NCBI RefSeq assembly: GCF_019578655.1
Contig: NC_063258.1
Span: forward strand, 1,426,001-1,490,000
Length of the DNA stretch: 64,000 nucleotides
DNA from: Ricinus communis
Lineage: Eukaryota; Streptophyta; Magnoliopsida; Malpighiales; Euphorbiaceae
Direction of reading: 5' to 3'
In this document: in pieces, positions 44,110 to 55,852 of the stretch
How the letters are laid out: every line of letters begins with the position of its first letter
Numbering within the stretch: position 1 is the first letter of the stretch
The notes under the pieces: generated by a model
The model's input: the letters and a program-made list of their open reading frames with translations, nothing else
Databases searched by the model: none
What the model was told of the DNA's origin: nothing
Position numbers and translations under genes: made by a program

Positions 44110-46270
44110 ATATTGAGGAATCAATTTGGAATCAATTGACCGAGAAATCTTTAGAGAGATACTTTCCACCTTCTAAGACGACTAAGTTGAGGAATGATAT
44201 ACCATGATTGTTAAGAACGGTTCAATAATTTATTGAGGAGCTATCCACATAATGGTCTACCTTATGGCTGTAAATTTAGACATTCTTCAATGGACTGAAT
44301 TACGCTAGTAAACAGTCTACTAATGTAGCAACAAGTGGGTCATTCAATAATAAGACTCGAGAGCAGGCCATGGATTTTCTTAAGGATATGGTTGTCACGA
44401 ACTATCTGTGGTAAAAATCCTAGAGAGTATGTTAGAGTCAAAGGTAGTGGGATCCATGCAGTAGACCTCATGGTAGCTATAAATGCATAACTAGAGGCCA
44501 TCAATAAGAAGATGGATGCTTTGATTATGTCTTCATTTGAAAGACAAGCGTAGGTTAAGACTTTAATTGGTGCGATAATGCTTCAAGGCAACAGAACAAC
44601 CCCTATAGTAATACTTATAATCTAGGGTGGAGAAATCATTTGAATTTTTGTTGGGGGAATAAGAATTAGTAAAGACCTCCACTGATGAGAACTCATGTAG
44701 CATAAGGAATCCTACTCCAACAAGGAATCATAATGATGGAAATCCTACTTGCTCAAGAAATCCTACTTCAACAAGAAATTATAATTCCACTAGAAATCTT
44801 AATCTAGTAAGGAGTTCTAATGACATTAGGAGTTCAAGTGACAAAAGGAATCCTATTTCCATTAGGAATCCTAATCTAAAGGAGTCCTAGTCAGATTCAA
44901 AGTCTAAGTGAGATTGAGATTAATCAAAATAATGGTCCACAATATATTCTTATCAACTTAATCCAACATATAGAGACATGATCAAGACAAAATAAGCCTA
45001 AAATAATCAAGTAAAGCTATTTGGAGTCCAATACTTAAGAATGCGCCGCTTATCACATGTTACTTAAACCCAAATATGATGTTTATTATATGGGCTAAGG
45101 TTGGACCAATTTTAGAAGTATTTGCTTATTTAAAAAAGTCTTTTAATAATTAGGAGTCTTGTTTTAAGTTATCTATTTAGTTTAGGAGTCTTGCTCCTAG
45201 TCTTATTATTATTTGCTTCCTTATCATTATAGAATTAGGTTATTTTAAAGCCTATATAAGCTAGTACGAATTCTTATGTAAAAGTAGTTGTTGAATATTG
45301 ATTATTTTGGAGTTAATTCTCTTCTTTTGTTTTTTATGAATTTGGTGAATTTATCAAGTGAAGGCTTAGTATTTTACAAACTTAGTTTAATCTAAAATTT
45401 TGTTTATGTTAAACAACCTTTAATTGTTTATCATTAAGGTTCTTAAGTACAAGTTATTTAAGGGTCTTGTTGGGAGTTAGAGTTTTTTTGCTTGATTAGG
45501 TGAATGATACTTGGTAAAGATGTCAATATTGAATACGGGTTTTGCACAAGTTAGCCACGTCCATATCATCTACCACTAGGATTTCAATAGTAGAACCAAC
45601 AGCAAACTCCTCCTAGAAGGAGTAATTTAAAGGAGATGATGCATAAATTCATCTTCGCTTTTGAAACTCAATTTTAATCATTAGAAACCACTCTTAGGAG
45701 CCAGTGAGCTTCGTTCATAACTTAGAGAATCAAGTGGGTTGATTGTAAAACTCTTTATTGAAAGACCATAAGGAAGCTTGCCTAGTAACATAGAGGCAAA
45801 TCCAAAGGAACATCTTAAGGCTATTACCTTGAGAAGTGGTAAGGAATTAGGAATCAAAGTGAATGAAGCAGTTGAGAGATCTACCATAGTTGAAAATCTA
45901 GTTACGGAAGGAAAGGGTGAAGAGGCTAAAGTAGAAGAAAAAGTATAAGCAATATCAAAGCCTACTCCTATTATGAAGGAGTATCAACCAAGGGTTCCTT
46001 ATCTAGCCCCTCTTTAGAAAGACCAATTGGATCCACAATTTGGTAAGTTTCTTGAACTTTTTAAACAATTGCATATTGACATACCTTTTGTGGAAGGTTT
46101 ATCACAGATACCTAAGTATGCTAAGTTCTTAAAGGAACTCCTCTCTAATAAGAGGAAGCTAGATGAAGTGTCAATAATGCAACTATTAGAAAAGAGCTCG
46201 ACAATCATTCAAAGGCGATTACCAAAGAAATTGAAAGACTTGGGGAGTTTTATATTCCTTATTTTATTGG
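44110..46270 (+). pseudogene. Athila gag, split by an insertion
   Basis: The first part encodes, with frame changes, RFNNLLRSYPHNGLPYGC, a VHEVDALMA-like stretch (GIHAVDLMVAINAQLEAINK) and a YNxGWRNHxNF motif at about 44620. The second resumes near 45640 with MMHKFIFAFETQF and goes on to LPSNIEANPKEHLKAITLRS, then an 83-codon open frame (46027-46278) with DPQFGKFLELFKQLHIDIPF and KLKDLGSF. These are the order and wording of Athila Gag. The missing middle is occupied by foreign sequence at about 44695-45600. Confidence 0.75.
44695..45600. mobile_element. probable LTR-like insertion within Athila gag
   Basis: Between two halves of gag lies about 0.9 kb without coding content. Its first 200 bp repeats variants of AGGAATCCTAATC/ AAGGAGTCCTA (at least eight degenerate copies, 44700-44890). 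Its middle has CCTATATAAGC-like promoter wording near 45250. This looks like a solo LTR. The termini and target-site duplication could not be set exactly. Confidence 0.5.
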
Positions 46271-46309
46271 TAATCTAAATATTGATAATGTATTGGCTGA
46301 TTTATGAAA

Positions 46310-47440
46310 CTAGGACTAGGAGAACCTAAACTAACTCTCATGAGTATTCAGCTAGCTGATAAATCTGTTGTGTACCTAAGGGGTATCATCGAGGATGTGT
46401 TGGTTAAGGTTCAAGAATTTAATTTTTATATGAATTTTGTAATCATGGATATGGATGAGGGTATTGATTTTTTCTTATTTTAGGTAGTCCTTTTCTTGCT
46501 ATAGCTAGGACCATTACCGATGTTCATGATGGTAACCTTATTATTATGATAGGAGATGAACAAGTAATCTTTCAAATTTCTAGTGCAATGAAAACATCCA
46601 CTTGTACTTAATGACATGGATTTTGGTGATGGTAAGATAGAGCATGAAGCTGTAAATTTTATTTTATCTATTGTTGGTAAAGATCCTCTTGAGTTGTATC
46701 TTGTGTAGGAATAGAAAAAATTAGAAACAATAGAAGCTTTGGAGAAGTTAGTTCTGAGTTGATAGAGGAACAAAAAGTTAGGCTATTGAAGGTTTTGAGA
46801 AGGCGACAAAAGACCATAGCATAGAAGATTGCAAATATCAAGACGATTAGCCCTTCCTTTTGCATGCACAAAATCCTAATAGAAGAGGAGTTTAAGACTA
46901 TGGTGCAACCTCAAAGATATTTAACTAAACATGAAATAAGTAGTGAAGAAGGAGGTGATCAAACTTTTTGATGCAAGAATAATTTATCATATTTCGGACA
47001 GTTCTTGGGTAAGCCTAGTCCAAGTAGTGCTAAGAAAGGAGGCATGACAGTTGTGGTAAATAAGAATAATGAGCTTATCCCAACAAGAAAAGTAATAGGA
47101 TGGAGAGTGTGCATTGACAACAAGAAATTGAATGATGCCATTAGGAAAGATCGCTTCTCATTGCCCTTTATATGATGGGTTTTGCTTTTGTAGGAATTTA
47201 ACTTGGAAATACAAGGCAAGAGAGGGGTAGAAAACTTAGCAGCTGATCATTTATCTCGCCTCGAAAATCCTTATTTGGAAGAGCTACAAGAGAAGGACAT
47301 CAATGGCCATTTTCTGGATGAGCAATTGTATGCCATGATAAGTTTGCTAAGTGGATCAGAATTTTGCATTCCATGGTATGCTGATTATGCAAATTTTATT
47401 ATTGCAAGGGAATTACCAAATGACTATTTTTATCAGTAAA
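46310..47440 (+). pseudogene. Athila protease and truncated reverse transcriptase
   Basis: 46330-46480 encodes the protease strand pattern (SIQLADKSVV, VLVKVQEFNFYMNFVIMDMD). RT begins with VVKKEVIKLLDARIIYHISD (about 46935-46995) and WRVCIDNKKLNDAIRKDRFS (47101-47160). At 47172/47173 it jumps directly to WVLLL-EFNLEIQGKRG and ADHLSRLENP, the end of the RNase H region. The RT palm with its catalytic aspartates and most of RNase H are absent, and the join keeps the reading frame. Confidence 0.75.
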
Positions 47441-47529
47441 AGAAGAAAACTCTTTACTGATTTAAAATATTATTTTTAGAAAGACCCTTTTCTATTTAAT
47501 GCTTATGTTGACAGGATAATGAAGAGTTG

Positions 47530-48630
47530 TATGGCATGGCCAAAAACTATGAGCATTCTTGGTCATTGTCATTGTGGACCAGCTGGAGGATATTATCGAG
47601 CAAGTAGAATTGCACAGTAAGTGCTTGAATCAGGGTTCTATTGGCCAACTCTATTCAGAGATAGTTAAAGCTTTGTATAAGAATATGACTATTGCCAATA
47701 GATAGGTAATATATCATCTCCTAATGGGATGTCCCAATAAGGTAATACTTGAATGTAAAATTTTTATTGTATGAGGCATTGACTTCATGGGACCTTTCCT
47801 TAATTCTTTTGGTAACAAGTATATCTTGGTAGTTATCGATTATGTGTCTAAATAGGTACAAGCACAAGCTTTGCCTCGAAATGATGCTAGTATAGTTGTG
47901 AGTTTCTTAAAAAAGATATTTTGCAAGGTTGGCACCCTTAAGGGAATTATTAGTGATATAGGCACACACTTTTGTAATGCTTAATTAAAAAATGGGTTAA
48001 GATGTGCTGCATCATATACAAATTTGCCACCCCCTATCACCCCTAAACTAATTGCCAAATTGAGAACATGAATAGAGAACTCAAGAGAATTCTTGAGAAG
48101 ACCGTAGAGCGATATAGTAAAGATTAGTTGATGTGACTTGATAACACTCTATAGGCTTATAGAATTGCTTTTAAAAAACTCTAGACACTACTCCTTATAT
48201 ACTAGATTATGGAAGATCTTATCATCTACCTGTAGAGATTGAGCATAAAGCGTTCTGGGCTATTAAATAGGTTAACCTTGATCTAGCTAGTGCAGGATTG
48301 AAAAAGAGTTTACAGATTAATGAGTTAGATGAGTGGAGATTACGTATGTATGAGAGCGCTCATCTAACCAAAAAGCGCATAAAGAGATGGCATGATGCTC
48401 AAATTAAGTCGAAAGGAGAGTTTTAGCTTAAAAACAATGTACTTTTATTCAAGTTGAGACTCCGGCTATTCCTAGGTAAGTTGAAATCATATTAGTAAGA
48501 TCCATTTGTGGTAAAATAAGTTTTTCCATATGATTCGATTACATTAACTCAACTTGAAAAGGGTGATTTTATGGTTAATGGACATAGATTGAAGCTATAT
48601 TTCGGTGGAGAGTTTGATTTGAGAAAATAA
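47530..48630 (+). pseudogene. Athila integrase, stop-ridden
   Basis: Readable pieces are HCGPAGGYYRASR (zinc-binding start), IDFMGPFLNSFGNKYILVVI with the first catalytic Asp region (47790-47840), IISDIGTHFCNA (second Asp, 47945-47985) and a C-terminal ITLTQLEKGDFMVNGHRLKL then YFGGEFD (48540-48620). At least a dozen in-frame stops interrupt it. Confidence 0.75.
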
Positions 48631-48889
48631 ATGTTATAACTTCTCGAATCAGGATAAAAAATCACATAAGTGTGTAGCTAAAATGACATTAAAGAAGCAC
48701 TTGATAAGAGACGACCTACCATTTTAAATTTATTACGAATTTTTCTAATTTTACTTCTTTTGATTTCGTTATTTGTGCTTTTTACTCTAGTTTTTTAAGT
48801 TCTTAATTCATTTTTATTTAAATAATGCATAAGTTTTGATGTGAAATTGATGTGAAGCTTGCAAGAGTTTTAAAATTCTTAGGAAAAAA

Positions 48890-49230
48890 TTCAAAAAGGA
48901 CCCACATGGGGACCATACGGGAACTGGCATGGCCGTGTGAGTCCCTTATACTTCAAGATGAAAAGGATAGCATCTTCCAAAAGTAACACGGGGAGTACAC
49001 TGGCTCTTTACACTACCGTGTGACTCCCTTGCATCAAAATTTTTTTTGGAAGAAATCTCAAAAATCCACACAAGGAGTACGCATGAAGACGCACAACTAT
49101 GTACTCTATAAAAGCCAAAGGGGCAGAAGCTGCAGAAATTGACACAGGGAGACGACACTACTGTGTCTCCCCCATGTGCCTCAATAACACAAAAAAAGGA
49201 AAAAGATCAACACGCTGACACCGAGGACGT
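48890..49230. repeat. untranslated region with repeated CCGTGTG/ CACGG words
   Basis: At least four degenerate units of about 65-90 bp, each with a CACA(T/C)GGG or ACACGGGGAG half and a CCGTGTGA or CTGTGTCTC half that partly complement each other. Similar units recur inside the 3' LTR at 52465-52740 (CACACGGGCAGG with CTGCTGTGTGG). Confidence 0.65.
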
Positions 49231-49489
49231 ACACTGCTATAACAAATGATTTAAAACACTTCTCTCCCTTTTTCTTCGCACAAAACTCAAATCCCTAAAG
49301 CCTTTCTCTCAACTCTTTTCTCATTTTTCGATATTTTTCTGCTTCTCTTTCTCTCTAAACACCATTTCTCATACCATTTCACTTGCAAATCAATACAAAC
49401 ATTAACTCTACTATCTCATTTGCTTTATTTTTGTATGGGTTTCCTTGGATTGCATTATTGTGTGCCATTTGTGTGTTTTCTTATGTTTT

Positions 49490-50950
49490 CTACAAAGATA
49501 GTCACGCGTCCTAAGAAGAACACTACCAAGAATAGAACCTTCACTCAAGTCCCTTTAAAATGCCCAAGAAGTGGGAGTTCTTCATCCCAAGCCCCTCAGA
49601 AGCTACACTACTTGTGTCATTTGATAGGAGCCATCCTTCGGTTCAATTTAATGACCCAATCTCAAGGGCTCGCTTTGAGCATTTGGCCAAAGAAAAGTTC
49701 TAACCAACTATGCATTTCGATTAGGTTTTCATGAGCTCTATTGGGTTTAAAGAGCAATTGAAGAGTTGGGTAACACAACCAGCATGGAAGATGTTCTTCG
49801 AAATCTCAGAGCCGACATATAGGGAAATAACTTTGGTGTTCTATTGCTCCCTCTGATTTGAAGTGACTCAAAATGTCGACCAAATAAAGAAGAGTGTCCA
49901 ATCTCAACTTAGGAGAAAAAAATTTGATACGTGCATCAACAAATTCAGGGTTGTTATAGGTATCTATACCATGAAGGAGGTAAATATCAAGGACTATAAG
50001 CATGCTCCTTTTAAGTTTTATGGAACTAGAAATGCAGGGAGGGTATGGGCAAAATTGGCAGCTAATGCACCTAGGTACGTCATATCTAAGTCAAAAGCAT
50101 TTGCACTTGAATCTTTTTTATTAAGATTTTTGCACTTCTTGTTAACAACCACAATTACAGGTAGGAGTGAGAGTGGTGGGCATTGCTTCTAACAAGACCT
50201 TTCCTATCTAATGTGCTTTAATAAGAACATTTGGTACAATGTAGCCCTTGTGGTTGTTGATTTACTTTACAAATAGGGCTAAGAAACTGGACAATGGTGT
50301 TTAGGCGAGGGAATGTATGTCACTAGGCTAGCCTATAATTTGGGAGTTTTTTAAGGTCTTTTGGCGAAGACTTTGGACGGTCTCCCAAAATTGATGGGGT
50401 ATGAGACTCTATACCGGATGGACAAACATAGGTAAATCTTATTTGTGATACCTCCTCTACAAGATGAATTTCTTTTTAACACGACAAGAGAGCACCCGGT
50501 ACCTCCTCCTACTACCAAAGGTAATTTTGGTTTGAGTAATGATTTAATTGTAGCTAGAGCCTCATCCTCTTTATTCTGCCCTCCACCTAGTGGAGCTTAC
50601 TGCGATTGGATGGGGTATAATTTTGTTCAATTGAATGAGGATATGAAACTTATAAATTTTCAGTAGTAGATTTGTGGACTTCAGATGCAGATACACGGAC
50701 TCCAATGCCAAGATAATAAGCTATTTCATAACCAAACTCAAATGATGGGTATGTTAAGGAATCAATAGGAAATGATACAGAGATAGCAAATGAGCATGGA
50801 TTGACTCTATAACTCAATGATGCAGGGTTGGTAGTCTTAGGGTCACACTCCACCAAGACTGCCACCTAATTATCAGACACACTAGGTCCAACTGGATGAT
50901 GGAGCTAGTCTACATGAGGTTGATTCAGATGATAGCGAAGGAGATGGAGA
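49490..50950 (+). pseudogene. Athila-type ORF downstream of pol (env position), decayed
   Basis: Starting near TRPKKNTTKN (49503), frames encode SFDRSHPSVQFNDPISRARF (49615-49675), a segment with FEISEPTYREITLVFY (49798-49845), FRVVIGIYTMKEVN and GRVWAKLAANAPRY (50035-50080). The order is that of the large ORF found between pol and the 3' LTR in Athila elements. Several frameshifts and stops. The product's role is unknown; an envelope-like role has been proposed for the position, but no signal peptide or membrane span is visible here. Confidence 0.6.
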
Positions 50951-52278
50951 TAAAGATGTAGCCTATGATACCGATGACATCAATAGTGGTATGGAGGGTT
51001 GAGCCTCCATTTTTATTATTATTTTAATAATTTTATCTTATTTTATTTGATTTTTTATTTTTCTTTAATTTCTGGATAATTATACTTAAGTAGGGTATTT
51101 ATTTCTATATTCTGTTTTTGATGTTTTTCTATTTTGTTTTATATTCTGATCGGATGACTATAGTATACTATAACCTTTATTTTTATTCTTACCTTTTCAA
51201 TAGATAAAAAAATGATTATTAAAATGGAATGTATTTTGGATTTAGAAAAAGAAATAGAAATCATTCGGTTAAAGGAAATCCCTTTTTCTTTTTTATGTTT
51301 TATGTGGTGTATGCTAAACACACTAAGGACAATATGTTGATTAAGTATGGAGGAAGGGTTTATATTATCTTTTATATATTAGCAACTAATTTTCCTATAA
51401 GTTTATTGAATTGAATTAATCACTTGTTATGATTTTTTCTTCCTTAGATCTATAGGTTTAAAATAATAAATTGGGTTAGTTATTTGTTGAACTGCGATTT
51501 AGTTGAATTAGCTTTGACTTTGAATGGAACTCGGTATCTAGGCTAGGGCTTTTTTATTTATAATTATAACATAGTTTTATATCTTAAAGCTTTAGTTATG
51601 TTTATGAGCATTGAATTTTTTTCAATTTCTCTTGATTTTATTGAACAAACACATCTAATACCCTTAAGTACTTTTTTATTTTTTTATGATGTCTAAAAAA
51701 ATATGAAAGTAAAAATAGTGAAAGAAAAAAATTATTAAGAGTTTTCTGCTCTATTCCGCTATTCTTAAAAGGATCCAAAAAGAAAAGAAAATAATTAAAG
51801 AAAACCCGAGAATATGAGTAGTTGTTTGAATTTGAGACTCTAGTTGAGTAACCGGGGGTTGGCATCACTAATGTCTATACTAGCGTGAAAACGCTAGAAT
51901 GACATCTTTGAATATGCTTAAATATTTGAATAAAAAGACATAAATAATGGTACTTTATGGGAATTTATTTTGTGCTTAAGAGGAAAATCTTTATTTATAT
52001 TTTTTTCGAAGTTTTGAGTTGTTTGAAATGAATGCTCATTCTCCTAACTTTAGATGTCACTTCTTTGATTTTGTTTGCTTTCTATTATAAGATTGCCCTA
52101 GTTTTAGTATTTTATTTGAAGATCGATTCTTGGTTAATGATTCTAGATTGTGGTAAGATAAATGATTAACCTTTAACTTATTTGGTATCTATTTGTTGGA
52201 GAGAGAGTTTGTCATTTCTTTGTTTTTGATTCTATTCAATTTGCTTGAGGACAAATAATTGTTCAAGTGCGAGAAATT

Positions 52279-53615
52279 TGATAAGTATTAAAGCACTTAC
52301 TATTTAGCATCATTTTATATTGATTTTACCTTTAATTGAGTTTGATTTGTTTGTTTAAGCTTGCTTTTTTCAGTTATTTTAGACATTCTAAGGATAATAC
52401 TTGTCAAGGAGTAAAACAGAATTGAAAAGCTTGAGTTTGAAATTTCACAAATGACATAAAAAGGGCGGACTCACACAAGGAAGCCACATTGCCACGTGGC
52501 TGCAGTGTGAGTCCAATTGGAAAAACTCAAAGAATATAAGCAAGTTGGCAGATCCACACGGGCAGGATACCCTGCTGTGTGGCCGCCGTATGGATCATAT
52601 CTCAAGATATAGAAAATGGCAAAAACCTAGAGAAGTCACACAGCTGGGAGGCACGATCCAGCTGTGTAACCTTCCCGTCTGACCCAAAAGCAAATTTAAG
52701 CTACAAAAGGATGGCCCCTCGTCACACCCCCATATGGTCTCCATCTGGCACTATTTTTACTTTAGTATTTAAGAATTCTGGATTTTATTTTTTAGGGATT
52801 CCGTATTTTACATTAATTCTAGAGAGAGAGAACTTTAGCAATTTAATTTCTTTCAATATTTAAGATTTTATTAAAGATTATTCAAGATAGAAACATCAAA
52901 TCTACCTTTGTTTTTAAGATTTGAAGATTTAAATTGGAAGATTTTCATTATTTTTTTATCCATGAATAGTTTGAGATCTCTTTTTTCTATTTTTTTTTTC
53001 TTATTTGCTATTTAGGTGTTGATGAACCCTAACTTATTTTGTATAGATTGATTTAAGTTTTATGTAATTAGATCTTTTCTTGAGTTGTCTTATTCCTTTG
53101 ATTGCTTTATTGTTTATTTCAATTGATAAGTCTACATATTAATTGGATATTGTTTTCATAAATTGATTAGAGACTATTTAAGAATTATTCAATCTTAGAG
53201 ATTTATAATTAATTGGGATACTAGAAATAGATCTACAAGATTCTTTGGTATAAAAGTTCCCTAGGCTTAACGCATGACCTAAATGAGTGGATTTGAGAAT
53301 AGATTTTTTTCTCTTCTCTTAAAAATTAAGAGTTTAATCACTTGAGAAAGACTTTTAGCTAATATTTAAAGAATGTCAATTCATCTCTTGGGTTTGGATT
53401 CAACACCTGAATAGACTCTTTTTTTGATAAATCTTTTCAATTACTTTTATTCTTACGTTCTATTTAGTTTACTTTTTAATTTTATCAATTCAAGCAACAT
53501 TCTATTTGCTAATTATTAGTTGAAATCTGAAAATAGTATTTATAATTAAGTCTCTAGAAAAATAATACTTGTACTCATTACTTTATTACTTGATATGTTA
53601 AGTGTACTTTATCAC
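52279..53615 (+). repeat. Athila 3' LTR
   Basis: Starts TGATAAGTATTAAAGCAC after the GAGGACAAATAATTGTTCAAG leader that precedes Athila LTRs. Contains GC-rich repeat units at 52465-52740, a long AT-rich 3' part, and ends near TTTATCACCCGCA (53608-53620; exact base uncertain). The right flank leads straight to the 3' side of MDL. Confidence 0.65.
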
Positions 53616-53950
53616 CCGCAAATAGCACCCAAATGCTTAGATGCATTTGTTTACTAAATCATCAGCCAAAATATATGCTTCACCACTGTAGCATCTGTGC
53701 ATTTTGAAAGTGTGGGGAAGCTCATAGTGGCATTGTAACAACATAATTCTAAAGCATAAAAGATGTAAACGCACATAGTCTGAGAACATGAAAAATACTT
53801 AATAGCACTAATTTGAACATACAATAGTAACCTATAACCAATGTTCCTTGAAAAAAGTAAAACTACTATTTAAGGTATAAATGGCAATTAGGTGGTCATA
53901 ATGTAGCTTCAATCTGCAGCATTTTCCAAATAACGTCATATTGAAGCTGT

Positions 53951-55852
53951 TTAGAAAGTTGAGCCATTAAAACCAAAGAAGGAGCGCTGCAAGCAAAAGA
54001 AAAAGAACAAAGATCAAAATAAGTGGCATAAATATAAACAAGTGGAAAACAAAAACACGAAACCCTTTTATCTTATAAATTGTAAAATTTCATTCTACTT
54101 TGCCCACCAAAATTAATTTTCAGCAGTAAATAGTGTCACTGAAACTAGAAATGAAATTGAAAAAGGAGGGATTGAGAGCTAGTGGGAGTTGGGAGGGGTT
54201 GAATGCCTTAATGCTTTTGTAGAATGCCCAGCTAAAATAAGTAATACAGTTTAATTTCACTGATATCCTTGAACTTTATTACTGATTCTGGATAATGCTA
54301 AATTGTCTTTTCTTTTCCGCTTCTCTCTTCAACATCGCTCTCCTCTCTCTCTCTACCCCTTCTCCTCCTCGTAACAACTCTCTCCCTGATGCAAGGACAG
54401 ATGCAAGATTTGAAATGAAACTAATAGATATATATATACCTCCCCCCTCCCCCGCTGGTATGTCTGCCTCTGCTCTAAAGTCAACATCTCATCCATTCCT
54501 GTTCTCAAACCTAAACCATAGCTATTAATATCAAAGTCCTATTGCTCATACCAACCAAAAAGAAGTCTATGCCATGGATGATCAGAAGTGGTTTGAGTTG
54601 ATTACGTATCAAAGTGTCATAAAAAACCACAAATCTGAGGTGTAAAGGCACGAGTCAACGCCATACTTTTTATATATTTTCTTAAACAATATATATATTT
54701 TGCTCTGAGATGGCTAGTTCAAAAAAATTGGGAAAAACTTAGGTGATTATTAATAGCCAAGTTAACAAGTTCATCTTGAATGTGAAATGACTAAGGTTGT
54801 TCAGACTTTATACATTGACAAGAACTCATAATAGACATCCTAGTTTAATTTGCATTTAACTTCTCTTATTCTTAGAATAACCGAGCAGTATTCACTACTT
54901 CAAAACCACAAATAATTCACCCAAACTACAGCTTCCTTTCCAAGTAGCAACAATAAGGAAAAAGAAAAGGGCAAAAAATGAAAATGCAAAATTATCATAA
55001 CTTACCTGAACATCATAAAATTTAATGTAAAAGCGAGAGCTATCAACCGAGAGCTTTGTTTGAAGAATATCAGCAATGGTTGAACTCAATTTTCCATTAA
55101 CACTTGCCCCAAGTCCCCCAATCGAGATCAATTCCCCATATGCAGCTGGTTCTTCAGTGCCCGCAAATGCAATAGGCACTCCTCCATTCAGCAAAATCAT
55201 CACATACTAAACAAGATACAAACAACACATCAATTTTCAAGTCATAAATTTCGTTCTACGATCATCTTATGTTGAAAATGTGACAATTTAAACATGTAAC
55301 AAAGAAGGAAAATACTTGTTACTCCAGGATTATCTCTCTATATGTACATCAAACTGACAAATGGATAACAGATAGTATTAAATAAATGACTACTTTCACT
55401 GCAGTATATGCACTTTGAGCTAAGTCGTACCCTGAAAACAATCCATCAGCATATTATATCTGCAAAATCAATCTATCATGCGAAAAATGCTAATCTTCAT
55501 ACTTACATGAAGAGACCTTTTGCATTTAGCAATTGAAAAAAACCATCCAGGGATAAGAAAACAAACTTTCCAAATTTAAAAGAACATAAAGAACAGAAAG
55601 GATACCAGAATTAAAGGGCCTGGGTTCAGAAAGTAATTTCATCAAACACTAGAGAGTCAAAGGCCATAATAACAACAAGAGCCCATTACAATAATCAAAT
55701 AAGCAACCGTATGAAAAGGAAAAGGGAAGCGGGGACTTAACCGATTCAGGCTTGCCAATGATTTTAGAAACAGCTCTGGTGGCATCTTTGAGAATATCAG
55801 AGGTGGTGACTGCATCAACTGGTATGTTTGTGTAGAGATTCAAGGTTGGCAT
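53951..55852 (-). CDS. MDL1: MIF/D-dopachrome tautomerase-like protein (plant MDL)
   Basis: Small trimeric tautomerase-superfamily protein related to macrophage migration inhibitory factor; plant members are cytosolic or peroxisomal, and their substrate is not settled. Three minus-strand exons: 55852-55742, 55206-55006 and 53986-53951, all with GT..AG introns and all breaking between codons (37 + 67 + 11 aa), giving the usual 115 aa. The start MPTLNLYTNIPVD places Pro2, the catalytic base, directly after Met. LNGGVPIAFAG and LISIGGLGASVNGKLSSTI are the conserved strand and loop regions, and it ends RSFFGFNGSTF then TAA. There is no SKL-type peroxisomal signal, fitting MDL1/2 rather than MDL3. 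The numeric symbol is inferred from C-terminus and neighbourhood. An Athila LTR ends about 330 bp downstream. Confidence 0.94.

Larger units (their letters stand above)
44110..53615 (+). mobile_element. Athila-type Ty3/gypsy element, 5'-truncated, internally deleted, with 3' LTR
   Basis: Plus-strand order: gag (44110-44690 and 45600-46270), protease (46310-46480), RT start (46960-47172), a deletion, the RNase H end and integrase (47173-48630), an untranslated region with CACGG/CCGTG repeats (48890-49230), a separate downstream ORF (49490-50950), a purine-rich stretch (GTTCAAGTGCGAGAAATT) and a 3' LTR starting TGATAAG at about 52279. Gag motif FNNLLRSYPHNGLP, ITLRSGKEL and protease segment IQLADKSVVYLRGIIEDVLV identify Athila. 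Every coding part has stops or shifts. No 5' LTR or primer site was found. Confidence 0.8.

Noticed and set aside
48946..49158. 70-codon minus-strand Cys/Ser-rich frame, at first sight a secreted small peptide
   Set aside because: Overlaps the repeated CCGTG units of the Athila untranslated region; codons mirror the repeat, no signal peptide with clear cleavage site.
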